DNA of 64,000 bases, from assembly GCA_945901155.1 (NCBI GenBank), contig CAMDKO010000001.1, positions 1-64,000 on the forward strand, in the 5' to 3' direction. Numbering within the stretch: the first letter of the stretch is position 1; each line of letters starts with the position of its first letter. Below, piece after piece: positions 1 through 8,942 of the stretch. The notes beneath the pieces are model-generated. The model had not been told where the DNA came from. It worked only from the letters and a program-made list of their open reading frames with translations, and did no database searches. Origin of the DNA: Pedobacter schmidteae (GTDB lineage: Bacteria; Bacteroidota; Bacteroidia; Sphingobacteriales; Sphingobacteriaceae). The translations under genes were made by a program, and so were the position numbers.

Positions 1-881
1 TGTGGATTTTTACATTCTTCTGCGGTAGTTGAAATGGCATCAAAACCAATGTAGGCAAAGAACACTCCCGAAACACCTTTCATCATTCCTTCAAAACCAT
101 TGGGCATAAAAGGATGCCAATTGGCTGGTTTAACATAGAAAAATCCCAGGATGATTACACCAATTACTACAGCAACTTTCAAAATAACCATTGCATTTGT
201 TGCTCTTTTGGTCTCTTTGATTCCAATATAAACCAGATAGGTAATTAAAAATACGATGCCAAGCGCAGGTATATCGGCAATCAGTTTAAAATTGCCAGAA
301 CCGGGGGCATTAGCCCAAGCCTGGGCGGCAAATTTTGCTTTTTCGCTGATCCCGCTTAGCTCTGCTCCGGCCGCAATCACTTCGGCATGGGCTTTTGATG
401 CGGTCAGGTAATCCATGGTTAGGTATGCTGGAATATGGATATTGAAACCTTCTAGCAAATTAGTAAAGTATTCACTCCATGAAATGGCCACCGCAATATT
501 ACCAATTGCATATTCCATTAAAAGGTCCCAGCCAATGATCCAGGCAATAAGTTCACCAAAAGATGCATAAGCATAGGTATAGGCACTACCAGCAACCGGA
601 ATTCTTGATGCAAATTCTGCATAACATAAAGCCGAGAAACCGCAGGTAATTGCAGTGATAATAAATAAAATACTAACCCCCGGTCCGCCCTGAAAGGCTG
701 CATTCCCAATAGTTGAAAATATTCCGGCGCCAATAACGGCTGCAATACCCATTAAGGTAAGGTCTTTTACAGTAAGAACCCGTTTTAATCCTTCAGCCGC
801 AATTTCAGCATCAGAAAAACCTGCTTTCCGGTCTTTCATTATCAGCTCAATCGACTTTTTTCGAAACAGGTTTATAGACAT
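1..881 (-). CDS. APC-family amino acid permease, 3' end outside the window
   Basis: Integral membrane amino acid transporter of the APC superfamily, cationic amino acid transporter (CAT)-like. It is absent from the ORF track because it runs off the left edge, but the minus-strand frame is open from an ATG at 881 (MSINLFRKKSIELIM) through about 293 residues. Visible hallmarks are the TM1 motif GIAAVIGAGIFSTIG, then PVAGSAYTYAYASFGEL and IGWDLLMEYAIG, and FFAYIGFDAISTTAEE close to the cut. The C-terminal third is missing. It is a paralogue of the complete permease at 36486-37961, sharing the KSIE N-terminus and the same motif order. A TAnnTTTG promoter lies 29 nt upstream of the start, back to back with the one for the PAP2 gene. 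The substrate cannot be read from the sequence. Confidence 0.93.
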   Translation of the reverse strand, partial: MSINLFRKKSIELIMKDRKAGFSDAEIAAEGLKRVLTVKDLTLMGIAAVIGAGIFSTIGNAAFQGGPGVSILFIITAITCGFSALCYAEFASRIPVAGSAYTYAYASFGELIAWIIGWDLLMEYAIGNIAVAISWSEYFTNLLEGFNIHIPAYLTMDYLTASKAHAEVIAAGAELSGISEKAKFAAQAWANAPGSGNFKLIADIPALGIVFLITYLVYIGIKETKRATNAMVILKVAVVIGVIILGFFYVKPANWHPFMPNGFEGMMKGVSGVFFAYIGFDAISTTAEECKNP

Positions 882-910
882 ATCCTCTGAATATTGAATG
901 GTTTAAGAAT

Positions 911-918
911 CAAACATA
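911..918 (-). promoter_or_regulatory. -7 promoter element of the left-edge permease
   Basis: On the minus strand this reads TATGTTTG, an exact match to the Bacteroidota -7 consensus TAnnTTTG, 29 nt before the permease ATG. A second such element for the divergent PAP2 gene lies 10 nt away. Confidence 0.55.
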
Positions 919-927
919 AAAATTATT

Positions 928-935
928 TAGTTTTG
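928..935 (+). promoter_or_regulatory. -7 promoter element of the PAP2 gene
   Basis: TAGTTTTG matches TAnnTTTG and lies 21 nt before the ATG at 957. It forms a compact divergent promoter pair with the element at 911-918. Confidence 0.55.
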
Positions 936-956
936 ATAGCACATTCAAGCTAAATA

Positions 957-1613
957 ATGAAAAAAAGCCTCTCTGCAATCCTCTTTCAACAGCGATATTT
1001 CTTGATTCCTTTCTTGATTGTGATAATCACAGGGTTTTTTCTGATGCTTGTATTTTCTAAAGCAGAACTTTTTTTATGGATTAACAGTCAGTACAATCCT
1101 TTTTTCGATCAATTTTTCAAATTTAATACCTTGCTTGGAGATGGCTGGATGACCATCGTGGTTGTTTGCGGGATGCTATTTTTTAAATATCGCTATGCTT
1201 TACTTATGACACTTGCCTATGCTTACAGTTCTATGGCCGTTCAGATTCTTAAAATACTATTCAACGCTCCAAGACCTGTTAAATTTTTTGAAAACATGAC
1301 TCCAATAAGAACCATTGATGGTTATGCCATGCATGAATGGAATAGTTTTCCATCCGGACATACCGCTTCAGCATTTACTCTTGCTGTTGTTTTATCCTAT
1401 ATACTCTCCTATAAGTATAGTCATTGGATTCTTATACCTCTTGCAGTTTTAACGGCATTTTCAAGAGTTTATCTGGCTCAGCATTTTATGGAAGATATTA
1501 TTGCAGGGTCTTTAATTGCAGTGATAATGACTTTGCAGCTAATTTACTGGCTTGAGCATACTGAATGGTATCATTCTAAGAAGTTAGATGGCTGGTTGTT
1601 TGGAAAAGCTTGA
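957..1613 (+). CDS. PAP2-family membrane lipid phosphatase
   Basis: Type 2 phosphatidic acid phosphatase of the inner membrane, 218 aa. It probably removes phosphate from a lipid phosphate such as undecaprenyl, phosphatidylglycerol or lipid A phosphate; the substrate is not decided by sequence. The three catalytic motifs are present: KILFNAPRP (K99, R106, P107), PSGH (132-135, in FPSGHTASAF) and SR-x5-H-x3-D (SRVYLAQHFMED, with H176 as nucleophile and D180). About five or six hydrophobic helices separate them. It is monocistronic, convergent with the peptidase gene downstream and divergent from the permease upstream. The 219 nt between it and the peptidase hold no clear terminator. Confidence 0.93.
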   Translation: MKKSLSAILFQQRYFLIPFLIVIITGFFLMLVFSKAELFLWINSQYNPFFDQFFKFNTLLGDGWMTIVVVCGMLFFKYRYALLMTLAYAYSSMAVQILKILFNAPRPVKFFENMTPIRTIDGYAMHEWNSFPSGHTASAFTLAVVLSYILSYKYSHWILIPLAVLTAFSRVYLAQHFMEDIIAGSLIAVIMTLQLIYWLEHTEWYHSKKLDGWLFGKA

Positions 1614-1832
1614 TTTACACATTAAGGCTTTTCTCTGAATTTTTTTGAGCTTGACTTTTGCTCAACCTGGATAAACCCATAATTTTTTTCTTAATCAAGC
1701 TTTAAATACTGATTATGCTTATGAGATAGTACTTTATGAAAATTAGGTCGTTCAATTTTTATTGTATAGATCAGAATCGATAATCTGCCTCTACACTATT
1801 TTTATATAGCTTGGGCTTATAAAATGTTAGAA

Positions 1833-3548
1833 TTAATCTAGCTTTTGTAATTCACTTTTAATGAAATCAGCGAGTTCTTTTACATAAGTAGCACTAAAGT
1901 TGAATTCAATCCCGGCAGTTTCATAGATCTCTTTTATAGTCTTTGTATAACCAAGCTTTAATGCATCCAGATACTTTGAAAGTCCTGTTTCAGGATCATT
2001 TTTATAGTTTTTCCAAACTGCAATTGCTCCTAGTTGAGCAATTCCATATTCAATATAGTAAAATGGAACTTCAAAAATATGAAGTTGTTTTTGCCAGAGG
2101 TTTTCAAGTGAAAATGAATGTTCAGACCAGTCGGCAAAATTATTTCCGAAGGGTTCGAATATATTTTTCCAGGCTTGCGCTCTTTGTTCACTCGTATGTT
2201 CAGGGTTGGTGTATATCCAGTGCTGAAACTGGTCAACAACGGCAACCCATGGAAGAGTTTTAAGCACATCTTTTAGTTGATCTTTCTTAGCTCTTTTTAA
2301 TTCTTCCGGATTATCAAAATATACATCCCAATGATCCATCGAGATCAGTTCCATACTCATAGAAGCAAGCTCGGCTACTTCAGATGGCGTATGCTTGAAA
2401 TCGTTTAATTCAAGGTCTGAGGTGATGAATGTATGAATAGCATGGCCTCCTTCATGAACCATTGTTGTCAGATCTCTGAAGGTGCCAGCAGAATTCATGA
2501 AAATAAAAGGCGCTCCGCTTTCGGCCAATGGATAGTTATAACCGCCCGGAGCTTTTCCTTTACGGCTATCTACATCAAATAAACCATTAGCTTTCATTAT
2601 TTCAAGCCTTTGGCCAATGTAAGGGCTTAAACCATGAAAGCACTTGATTGATTTCTCAATGAGCTCTTCACCGTTTTTAAATGGCTTTAGTGCTGGTTTT
2701 CCCGAAACGTCGACCTCCATGTCCCATGGCTTTAATTCAAGTAATCCTAAAGCCTTGCGACGACTTTCTGCCTGATTTCTTAATATAGGGACGATTTCTT
2801 TTTCAATAGCTTCATGAAATTTATAACAGTCGGTCGGGGTATAGTCAAAGCGACCCAATGACTGGAACATATAATCTCTGAAGTTTTCGAATCCTGCATT
2901 TAGGGCTACCTGATGCCGAAGCTTTAACAGGCTATTGAATAATTCATCCAGCTTATCTTTGTCTTGTAATCTACGGGCAGTTATGGCTTCCCAGGCATTC
3001 TGCCTTACTTTGCGGTCTGTGTCTTTTAAAAAGACTGCAGCTTGTTCCAACGTGTATTCCTTTTCGCCAAGTTTTACAGACATTGAACCAGTGATTCCTT
3101 GATACTTTTGCTGCTCAACCTGAATTTGAGTCATTAATGCGATGTTTTCCTCTTGGAATAGCTCAAGCGCTTTTTTAATGCCACGCGTGTAAACAAAGTA
3201 TCTTTCTTTATCTAATTTTTCAGAATACGGACTGTCAACAAATTTCTTATTTAATTGATTATTGATTGGAGCAATCTTAGGCTCGATTTCAGTTGCAAAA
3301 AATTGAAAATCCTTCAAAAGCGTTTCGTCTGTAGTATCACAAGTCATACGAATATAGCGCCATGCAAAATCTTCTTCGAGGGCTGCTTCAATTTCACTCC
3401 TATCTACAAGCCATTTTTCAAGCTCTGCAACAGAGCTAATGTTTCGAGACAGTAATTCGTTGAATATAGGTTCAAGGCTAATCCAATCAATGTTAAGAAT
3501 TTCAGGGATATAGGTTCTTGGTTTTTTGGAGATATTAAGGTTGTTCAT
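1833..3548 (-). CDS. M3-family oligoendopeptidase F-type metallopeptidase
   Basis: Cytoplasmic zinc oligopeptidase of the thimet/oligoendopeptidase F family (M3), which cuts short peptides. At 571 aa it has the normal family length. The zinc motif HEGGH lies near residue 365 in TTMVHEGGHAIHTF, followed about 25 residues later by the third-ligand region (HTPSEVAELASMSMELIS). There is no signal peptide. The start lies 1 nt downstream of the ubiA-type stop codon (3550), so the two genes are probably co-transcribed, prenyltransferase first. This is the M3 form common in Bacteroidota; its in vivo substrate is not known from the sequence. Confidence 0.94.
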   Translation of the reverse strand: MNNLNISKKPRTYIPEILNIDWISLEPIFNELLSRNISSVAELEKWLVDRSEIEAALEEDFAWRYIRMTCDTTDETLLKDFQFFATEIEPKIAPINNQLNKKFVDSPYSEKLDKERYFVYTRGIKKALELFQEENIALMTQIQVEQQKYQGITGSMSVKLGEKEYTLEQAAVFLKDTDRKVRQNAWEAITARRLQDKDKLDELFNSLLKLRHQVALNAGFENFRDYMFQSLGRFDYTPTDCYKFHEAIEKEIVPILRNQAESRRKALGLLELKPWDMEVDVSGKPALKPFKNGEELIEKSIKCFHGLSPYIGQRLEIMKANGLFDVDSRKGKAPGGYNYPLAESGAPFIFMNSAGTFRDLTTMVHEGGHAIHTFITSDLELNDFKHTPSEVAELASMSMELISMDHWDVYFDNPEELKRAKKDQLKDVLKTLPWVAVVDQFQHWIYTNPEHTSEQRAQAWKNIFEPFGNNFADWSEHSFSLENLWQKQLHIFEVPFYYIEYGIAQLGAIAVWKNYKNDPETGLSKYLDALKLGYTKTIKEIYETAGIEFNFSATYVKELADFIKSELQKLD

Positions 3549-3549
3549 A

Positions 3550-4410
3550 TTAAATTTGATTTCTCAGGTAAGCATCAAGTAAAAAGAAGACAGCAAATAC
3601 AACTGATGCAATGCCATTGGTTGTGAAAAAAGCACGGTTCACTTTTGAAAGGTCATTTGGTTTTACCAATTGATGCTGATAGATCAGTAAAATAATAAAG
3701 AATAATATCCCTGCCAGATAGAACCACGAAAAGCTCGAAACGATATAGGGCATCGTCACGAATATTACAGCAAGAACGTGAAATACAGATGAAACATTCA
3801 ATGCTTTTTTCTTTCCTAGCCAGGCAGGAATAGAGTTTAGATTGTTTTTCCTGTCAAATTCTTCGTCCTGAAGTGCATAAATAATATCAAATCCGCTAAC
3901 CCAAAATAAAACGGCCAGAGAAAAATAAAGAGGAAGCATTGCAAATTCTCCAGCTACTACTAAATAAGCTCCTATAGGTGCCAAGGCAAGACCCAGGCCC
4001 AGAATAAGATGGCATAGCGGAGTAAATTTTTTGGTATAACTATACCCAAGTACAACTGCAAGTGCAACTGGAGAAAGGGAAAAACAAAGTTTATTGATGA
4101 GTAAGGTGGTCAGTATAAAAAGTATACTGTTTGCAATAGTGAATATCAATGCTTCATTTGAACTGATCTTACCTGAAGGTATATCACGTATAGCTGTTCT
4201 TGGGTTTTGTGAATCAATTCCTCTATCTAAGTACCTGTTAAATGCCATTGCTGCATTTCTTGCAAAGATCATGCACAAAATCATCAGCAAAAGCTTTAGC
4301 CAGTTAAACTCTTGTCCGGTTACTGAGATGGCAAGAAAAAAACCAATAAAAGCAAAAGGCATTGCAAAAATTGTGTGGGCAAATAATACCAGGGAAAAAT
4401 ATTTTTTCAT
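3550..4410 (-). CDS. UbiA-family prenyltransferase, probable menaquinone enzyme (MqnP-like)
   Basis: Membrane aromatic prenyltransferase, 286 aa, attaching a polyprenyl chain to an aromatic acid. Both Asp-rich Mg-prenyl-diphosphate motifs are visible: NRYLDRGID (N58, D62, D66) and FDIIYALQDEEFD (D175, D182, D186). The remainder is about eight transmembrane helices. Proteobacterial relatives make ubiquinone, but Bacteroidota use menaquinone. With the UbiD-type decarboxylase at 29955 and the UbiE methylase at 5225, the likely role is the prenylation step of the futalosine menaquinone route; this is inference, and no mqnA-E gene lies in the window. It heads a two-gene unit with the M3 peptidase. 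A near-match promoter (TATTTTG) lies about 30 nt upstream. Confidence 0.9.
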   Translation of the reverse strand: MKKYFSLVLFAHTIFAMPFAFIGFFLAISVTGQEFNWLKLLLMILCMIFARNAAMAFNRYLDRGIDSQNPRTAIRDIPSGKISSNEALIFTIANSILFILTTLLINKLCFSLSPVALAVVLGYSYTKKFTPLCHLILGLGLALAPIGAYLVVAGEFAMLPLYFSLAVLFWVSGFDIIYALQDEEFDRKNNLNSIPAWLGKKKALNVSSVFHVLAVIFVTMPYIVSSFSWFYLAGILFFIILLIYQHQLVKPNDLSKVNRAFFTTNGIASVVFAVFFLLDAYLRNQI

Positions 4411-4482
4411 TTACAATTTTGTATTTAATTGAGCCATTAAGCAAAATAAATAATCAGTTTAAAAGCCAACTATTGAATTGAT

Positions 4483-5085
4483 TTAGCGGGTAAATGACTT
4501 ATTTAGCTCATTGATAAAATTCAGAATTTCATCGCGTCCCTGCTGATTTTCTGCCGAAGTAATGTAATGCATGGGCACTTCTTCAAATATTTCTAATAAT
4601 GATTTTCTGAATTTCGCAACATTCTGATCCGACTTAACATGTGATTGCTTATCTGCTTTTGTGAAAATCAGCTGGAAGGGAAGGCCGTTCTCTCCAAGCC
4701 AGGAACAGAACTCTATATCGATCTTCTGAGGATCAAGCCGGCTATCGACTAAAACAAATACACATTGTAGATTTTCACGATTTCTGAGGTAAAAACTGAT
4801 GAATTTCTGCCATTCACCTCGGTTGCTTTTGGATGTTTTAGCATATCCGTAGCCTGGAAGATCTACAAGCTGCCAGTTATCATTGATTAAAAAATGATTG
4901 ATTAGCTGGGTTTTACCTGGTGTTTGAGAGGTTTTTGCAAGCCCCTTTTTCTGAACAAGCATGTTGATCAAAGAAGATTTTCCTACGTTTGATCGGCCAA
5001 TAAAGGCATATTCTGGTAATTCAGGAGGGGGTAATTTATCAGTCCTGGTATTACTGCATTGAAATTCTGCGCTTTTGATGATCAT
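4483..5085 (-). CDS. engB: Ribosome biogenesis GTPase EngB (YihA/YsxC)
   Basis: Essential GTPase for assembly of the large ribosomal subunit. G motifs: GRSNVGKSS (G1), DLPGYGYAK (G3) and TKADK (G4). The track opens at 5112 (MRSIFYLCK), but I place the start at the internal ATG 5085 (MIIKSAEFQCSN), giving 200 aa. Family members begin here, and a TAnnTTTG promoter at 5090-5097 lies inside the extra N-terminal codons, so transcription should begin at about 5086, after the track's start. It is transcribed divergently from ubiE and stands alone; 72 nt separate it from the prenyltransferase gene. Confidence 0.94.
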   Translation of the reverse strand: MIIKSAEFQCSNTRTDKLPPPELPEYAFIGRSNVGKSSLINMLVQKKGLAKTSQTPGKTQLINHFLINDNWQLVDLPGYGYAKTSKSNRGEWQKFISFYLRNRENLQCVFVLVDSRLDPQKIDIEFCSWLGENGLPFQLIFTKADKQSHVKSDQNVAKFRKSLLEIFEEVPMHYITSAENQQGRDEILNFINELNKSFTR

Positions 5086-5089
5086 TTTA

Positions 5090-5097
5090 CAAAGGTA
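5090..5097 (-). promoter_or_regulatory. -7 promoter element abutting the engB start
   Basis: Minus strand TACCTTTG, an exact TAnnTTTG match, 4 nt from the ATG at 5085. The predicted transcript has a leader of about one nucleotide. It excludes the longer EngB start offered by the ORF track. Confidence 0.6.
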
Positions 5098-5213
5098 GAA
5101 TATTGACCGCAATGTTTTAAGATTGAATCTTTAATTCAATCTATTAAGGGTCATTTTTATTCCAATTGTTTCGAAAAGGAATAATAGCTTCATTATCTCA
5201 ATGCTTAATCCAT

Positions 5214-5221
5214 TATCTTTG
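5214..5221 (+). promoter_or_regulatory. -7 promoter element abutting the ubiE start
   Basis: TATCTTTG matches TAnnTTTG and is 3 nt from the ATG at 5225. With a start site 4 nt after the G, the mRNA would begin at the ATG itself. It excludes the track's start at 5201. Confidence 0.6.
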
Positions 5222-5224
5222 CGT

Positions 5225-5956
5225 ATGTCTAAAACTGTACGCCCTTATCAGGATTCGGATGCTACCAAGAAAGAGCAGGTAGCAAATATGTTTAATAATA
5301 TCTCTGGAACTTATGATTTCTTGAACCATTTTTTATCACTCGGTATTGATATGATTTGGAGGAAGATGGCAATCAAGGAGCTTATTAAAGATAAACCCGC
5401 ATACATATTGGATGTGGCTACAGGCACTGGTGATCTTGCTTTTGAGGCAATTCAGACTCTTAATCCTGAGAAAGTTATTGGAATAGATATTTCAGATGGC
5501 ATGCTGAGTATTGCCAGAGAGAAGATTCTGAAAAGAAACATGCAGGATAAATTCGAAGTTCGCTTGGGTGATTCTGAAAAACTACTTTTTGAAAAAGACA
5601 CTTTTGATGCGGTGACCGTGGCGTTCGGTGTTCGTAATTTCGAAAATCTTGAAAAAGGCCTAAGTGATATGCTCAGGGTATTAAAACCTGGAGGTAAAGC
5701 TGTAATTTTGGAATTTTCAAAACCAAAGGTATTTCCTGTTAAGCAGGCCTATAATTTTTATTTTAAATTTGTAACTCCTACTATTGGTAGGATGTTCTCT
5801 AAGGATAGCAGTGCCTATACCTACCTACCTGAATCTGTCGCGGCATTTCCTGATAGTGAAAAATTCAATTCTCTCATGCAAAAAGTTGGTTTTCTTAATA
5901 CTAAATTCCGCCCCTTAACGTTTGGAATCTGTTCCATTTATATCGGTTCTAAATGA
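5225..5956 (+). CDS. ubiE: Demethylmenaquinone methyltransferase UbiE/MenG
   Basis: S-adenosylmethionine-dependent C-methyltransferase for the last step of menaquinone synthesis. The SAM-binding glycine loop is ILDVATGTGDLAFEA, and family blocks GTYDFLNHFLSLGIDMIWR, VAFGVRNFENLEKGL and YTYLPESVAAFPDSE are intact. The track starts at 5201 (MLNPLSLR); ATG 5225 (MSKTVRPYQ) is preferred because the promoter at 5214-5221 lies inside the upstream extension, giving 243 aa, the usual length. Its stop overlaps the next start (ATGA), so it is translationally coupled to the PorT-like gene. It fits with the UbiA and UbiD homologues elsewhere in the window. Confidence 0.95.
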   Translation: MSKTVRPYQDSDATKKEQVANMFNNISGTYDFLNHFLSLGIDMIWRKMAIKELIKDKPAYILDVATGTGDLAFEAIQTLNPEKVIGIDISDGMLSIAREKILKRNMQDKFEVRLGDSEKLLFEKDTFDAVTVAFGVRNFENLEKGLSDMLRVLKPGGKAVILEFSKPKVFPVKQAYNFYFKFVTPTIGRMFSKDSSAYTYLPESVAAFPDSEKFNSLMQKVGFLNTKFRPLTFGICSIYIGSK

Positions 5957-6696
5957 AGAAACTTGTACTTCTGTGTATACTTTTCCTTTTTAATTTTAAC
6001 AAATTAATTGCACAGGAAGCCTGGGGCGGAGGTGTAGATGGTGAACAATTGCACTTTGGGTTTAAGTTTCAATACATATCATCTGAGTATAAAATTGAAA
6101 AAATTGAAAATTGGAAAGGACCTTTCATAGATCCATTCAGTGGGTTACCCATGATAAACAGCCAGCTCCGAAGCTTAAGTTCTCCTGTTACACCAGGTTT
6201 TAGCTTGGGCTTTGTTTCTGATTACATGCTTGGTAATAATGCGAATTTACGATTTACCCCGGGAATGGTTTTTACAGATGCCATCGTGAACTATGAGTTT
6301 GAAGATTCAAGCCTCTCGTTGCAGAAAATAGTACAGGGAACGCTTATTGATCTTCCTTTGGGAATAAAATTAAAATCAGACAGAAGAAAGAATTTCAGGG
6401 CTTATATTATCGGTGGAGCAAAATATTCCATGGATATAATCTCTAAAAAGAAAACGAATGATATAGCTTTAAGTCCTGAAGCAAAATATCTGAAGAATCT
6501 TAAAAATACGGTTTGGTATGAAGCAGGTTTAGGTTTAGACCTATATTTTGAGTTTTTCAAATTGTCACCTGAAATCAAATTTTCACAATCTAGAAAAAGC
6601 GTGTTGAAGGATAGTGATAGATTAGAAAATCCATATACGGCACCAATTAACAAGCTTTTTGCGAAGAATATTCAGTTCAGCTTGTTTTTTGAATAG
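5953..6696 (+). CDS. porT: PorT-family outer-membrane beta-barrel protein (type IX secretion)
   Basis: Secreted 247-aa beta-barrel protein. A clear signal peptide (MKKLVLLCILFLFNFNKLIAQ, cut after IAQ) is followed by alternating amphipathic strands and a terminal aromatic residue (FSLFFE). Call rests on three points: family-like length and composition, the conserved position directly after ubiE in Bacteroidota genomes (recalled knowledge), and the ATGA overlap with ubiE. PorT/SprT is needed for secretion through the type IX system in Porphyromonas and Flavobacterium. It could be another PorT-like barrel with a different job; a profile search would settle this. The track's reverse ORF 6402-6653 is a shadow. 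Confidence 0.75.
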   Translation: MKKLVLLCILFLFNFNKLIAQEAWGGGVDGEQLHFGFKFQYISSEYKIEKIENWKGPFIDPFSGLPMINSQLRSLSSPVTPGFSLGFVSDYMLGNNANLRFTPGMVFTDAIVNYEFEDSSLSLQKIVQGTLIDLPLGIKLKSDRRKNFRAYIIGGAKYSMDIISKKKTNDIALSPEAKYLKNLKNTVWYEAGLGLDLYFEFFKLSPEIKFSQSRKSVLKDSDRLENPYTAPINKLFAKNIQFSLFFE

Positions 6697-6737
6697 CATT
6701 CCGCAAGAATTGATTAATTTCGAATTTTATAATCATT

Positions 6738-7493
6738 ATGTCTAAAATAGCATTAATAACCGGAGCCACTGCCGGAATTGGCGAGGCTTGTGCAAGTCTT
6801 TTTGCACAGCAAAATTATGATCTTATTCTCACAGGACGCAGAAAAGATCGTTTAGATGCCCTGGCGGAGCGACTCGTTTCAGAATATGGTATCCGTGTCA
6901 ATATTCTTACTATGGATGTGAGGAATAAGGAGGAAGTTGAAAAGCTTGAAACTTTATCTTCCGATTGGAAGAAAGTAGATTTACTCATTAATAATGCAGG
7001 ACTTTCTCTGGGGATGGATCCAATTAATTCTGGAAGTACCACAGACTGGGAGGTAATGATTGATACAAATATCAAAGGACTTTTATATGTTACCAAAGTT
7101 GTATCCAACTGGATGATACAGCACGGATCTGGTCATATCATTAACATCGGATCTATTGCAGGTAAAGAAACCTATTTAAATGGGAATGTATATTGCGCTA
7201 CAAAACATGCTGTAGACTCTTTAAATAAGGCTATGCGTATTGATCTTTTACCCCATAAAATAAAGGTTACCGCTATACATCCCGGTGCGGTTGATACAGA
7301 ATTTTCTGAAGTTAGATTTAAAGGAGACAAAGATCGAGCTAAAAAAGTTTATGATGGGTATGAGCCTTTGCATGCTCAAGATATTGCTGAAACAATCTGG
7401 TTTATTGCTTCCCGTCCTGCTCATGTAAATATTAATGATTTGCTGATAATGCCCACTGCTCAGGCAAGCACTTCACACCTTTTAAGGGAATAA
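6738..7493 (+). CDS. Short-chain dehydrogenase/reductase, YdfG-like
   Basis: Cytosolic NAD(P)-dependent oxidoreductase of the classical SDR family, 251 aa. It shows the cofactor motif TGATAGIGEACA at the N-terminus, NNAGLS for the adenine-side strand, the catalytic serine in NIGSIAG and the YxxxK pair in YCATKHAV. The basic TGRRKDRLD after strand 2 suggests NADP preference. Overall it resembles YdfG, a 3-hydroxy acid/serine dehydrogenase, but substrate is not certain. It lies 41 nt after the PorT gene and may share its transcript or have a weak promoter; only a near-match element (TAATTTCG) is seen just upstream. Confidence 0.9.
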   Translation: MSKIALITGATAGIGEACASLFAQQNYDLILTGRRKDRLDALAERLVSEYGIRVNILTMDVRNKEEVEKLETLSSDWKKVDLLINNAGLSLGMDPINSGSTTDWEVMIDTNIKGLLYVTKVVSNWMIQHGSGHIINIGSIAGKETYLNGNVYCATKHAVDSLNKAMRIDLLPHKIKVTAIHPGAVDTEFSEVRFKGDKDRAKKVYDGYEPLHAQDIAETIWFIASRPAHVNINDLLIMPTAQASTSHLLRE

Positions 7494-7557
7494 TCCAAAA
7501 TTAAACCTATGATTAGTGTATTTTTTTAATATTTAACTTCAACTAATCAGGATTGTG

Positions 7558-7565
7558 TAATTTTG
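7558..7565 (+). promoter_or_regulatory. -7 promoter element of the yqeY-type gene
   Basis: TAATTTTG, exact TAnnTTTG, 37 nt before the ATG at 7603. Confidence 0.5.
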
Positions 7566-7602
7566 AAAAATTTTTGAATCAATTATTTAACCAATTTAGG
7601 CT

Positions 7603-8052
7603 ATGTCTCTTCAACAAACTATTGATCAGAATATAAAATCTGCTATGCTGAGTAAAGACAGTGTACGTCTTCGGGGGCTAAGAGCCATCAAAGCTGCATT
7701 GCTTCTTGCAAAAACAGAAAAAGGCGCAGAAGAAGGCATATCCGAAGAAATAGAGGTCAAGGTTCTTCAGAAGCTTGTTAAACAACGCAAAGAGTCTGCT
7801 GAGATCTATCAGGCACAAAATCGCCCAGATCTATATCAGATTGAAAATGAGGAATTGCAGGTTATTGAAGCTTATCTACCACAACAAATGGATAGAGTTG
7901 CAATAACTTCACATATTAAAGATGCTATTTTCCGTACAGGTGCTACCACGATGAAAGATATGGGAAAGTTAATGGGTATTGTAAACAAGGAATTGTCTGG
8001 TAAGGCTGACGGAAAAACCATTTCGGAAGTAGTTAAGGAGCTTCTTGGGTAA
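7603..8052 (+). CDS. GatB/YqeY domain-containing protein
   Basis: Small cytosolic helical protein of 149 aa, similar to the tRNA-binding C-terminal domain of the amidotransferase subunit GatB. Recognisable family blocks are LRGLRAIKAALLLAKTEK, KLVKQRKESAEIYQAQNRPDL, EAYLPQQM and MGKLMGIVNKELSGKADGKTISEVVKELL. The full domain is present at normal length. It is thought to act in tRNA amidation or tRNA-related quality control, but the biochemical role is not established. It appears to be transcribed alone from its own promoter. Confidence 0.93.
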   Translation: MSLQQTIDQNIKSAMLSKDSVRLRGLRAIKAALLLAKTEKGAEEGISEEIEVKVLQKLVKQRKESAEIYQAQNRPDLYQIENEELQVIEAYLPQQMDRVAITSHIKDAIFRTGATTMKDMGKLMGIVNKELSGKADGKTISEVVKELLG

Positions 8053-8174
8053 TTAAAAAAATCTGTTTTTGATTTCTAAAGCTTATTTTTCAGCATTAAA
8101 TTAAGTTTTTATATTGATTTAAGATTCAGACTTATATCTTAGCATGTAAAACGATAAATGTACTTAACATTTCT

Positions 8175-8933
8175 ATGGAGTTCTCGATAAAAGAAGAAAA
8201 CGGTTTTAAATATATTGATGAGGGTGAGGGCGAGGTGCTTATATTGCTTCATGGCTTAATGGGAGCACTTAGTAACTGGACTGATGTGGTGAATGATTTT
8301 AAAAAAGATTACAGAGTGATCATTCCATTATTGCCCTTATATGATTTTCCAATCCTCACAACTGGGGTTAAATCTTTGGCAAAATTTATTCATAAATTTG
8401 TTAAATATAAAAAGCTAAAGAATTTCACTGTTATAGGTAATTCGCTTGGAGGTCATGTTGGATTGATATACACCTTAAGTCATCCCGAAGAAGTGAAATC
8501 TCTTGTTTTGACTGGAAGCTCTGGGCTATATGAAAATGCATTTGGAGGCTCTTTTCCGCGTCGTGAAAGTTATGATTTTATAAAAGAAAAAGTTGAATTT
8601 ACATTTTATGATCCTGCAACTGCTACTAAAGAGCTTGTAGATGAGGTTTACCAGATAGTTAATGAAAGGATTAAAGTAGTCAAGATATTGGCATTGGCTA
8701 AGTCTGCAATCAGACATAATATGTCTAAGGATATTTATATGATAAAAGTTCCTGTTTGCTTAATATGGGGTAGGGACGATAAAATTACGCCACCAGAAGT
8801 TGCTTTTGAATTTCATCAGCTTCTACCCGATTCTGAATTAAATTGGATAGATAAATGCGGACATGCTCCAATGATGGAACGACCAATTGAATTTAATGTC
8901 CATTTAAAAAAGTTTTTAGATCGCATTTATTAG
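8175..8933 (+). CDS. Alpha/beta hydrolase
   Basis: Cytosolic alpha/beta-fold hydrolase of 252 aa. The oxyanion segment is LLHGLMGALSNW, the nucleophile elbow is GNSLGG (Ser), the acid is the Asp in WGRDDKITPPE, and the histidine is in CGHAPMMERP, so the triad is complete. Relatives act on esters, lactones, C-C bonds or halides; the substrate is unknown. It lies 9 nt before the CBS gene and heads the hydrolase-CBS-nadK-porG run. Its position beside nadK in this organism is not by itself informative. Confidence 0.9.
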   Translation: MEFSIKEENGFKYIDEGEGEVLILLHGLMGALSNWTDVVNDFKKDYRVIIPLLPLYDFPILTTGVKSLAKFIHKFVKYKKLKNFTVIGNSLGGHVGLIYTLSHPEEVKSLVLTGSSGLYENAFGGSFPRRESYDFIKEKVEFTFYDPATATKELVDEVYQIVNERIKVVKILALAKSAIRHNMSKDIYMIKVPVCLIWGRDDKITPPEVAFEFHQLLPDSELNWIDKCGHAPMMERPIEFNVHLKKFLDRIY

Positions 8934-8942
8934 ACTTGTCCT

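Noticed and set aside
518-745. 75-aa minus-strand ORF at the left edge
   Set aside because: Alternate frame within the truncated permease, which has clear APC motifs in another frame.
1943-2263. 106-aa plus-strand ORF
   Set aside because: Antisense shadow of the M3 peptidase.
4094-4432. 112-aa plus-strand ORF
   Set aside because: Antisense to the UbiA-type gene with both Asp-rich motifs.
5086-5112. Longer EngB N-terminus in the track
   Set aside because: The promoter element at 5090-5097 lies inside it and homologues start at MIIKSAEF-type sequence.
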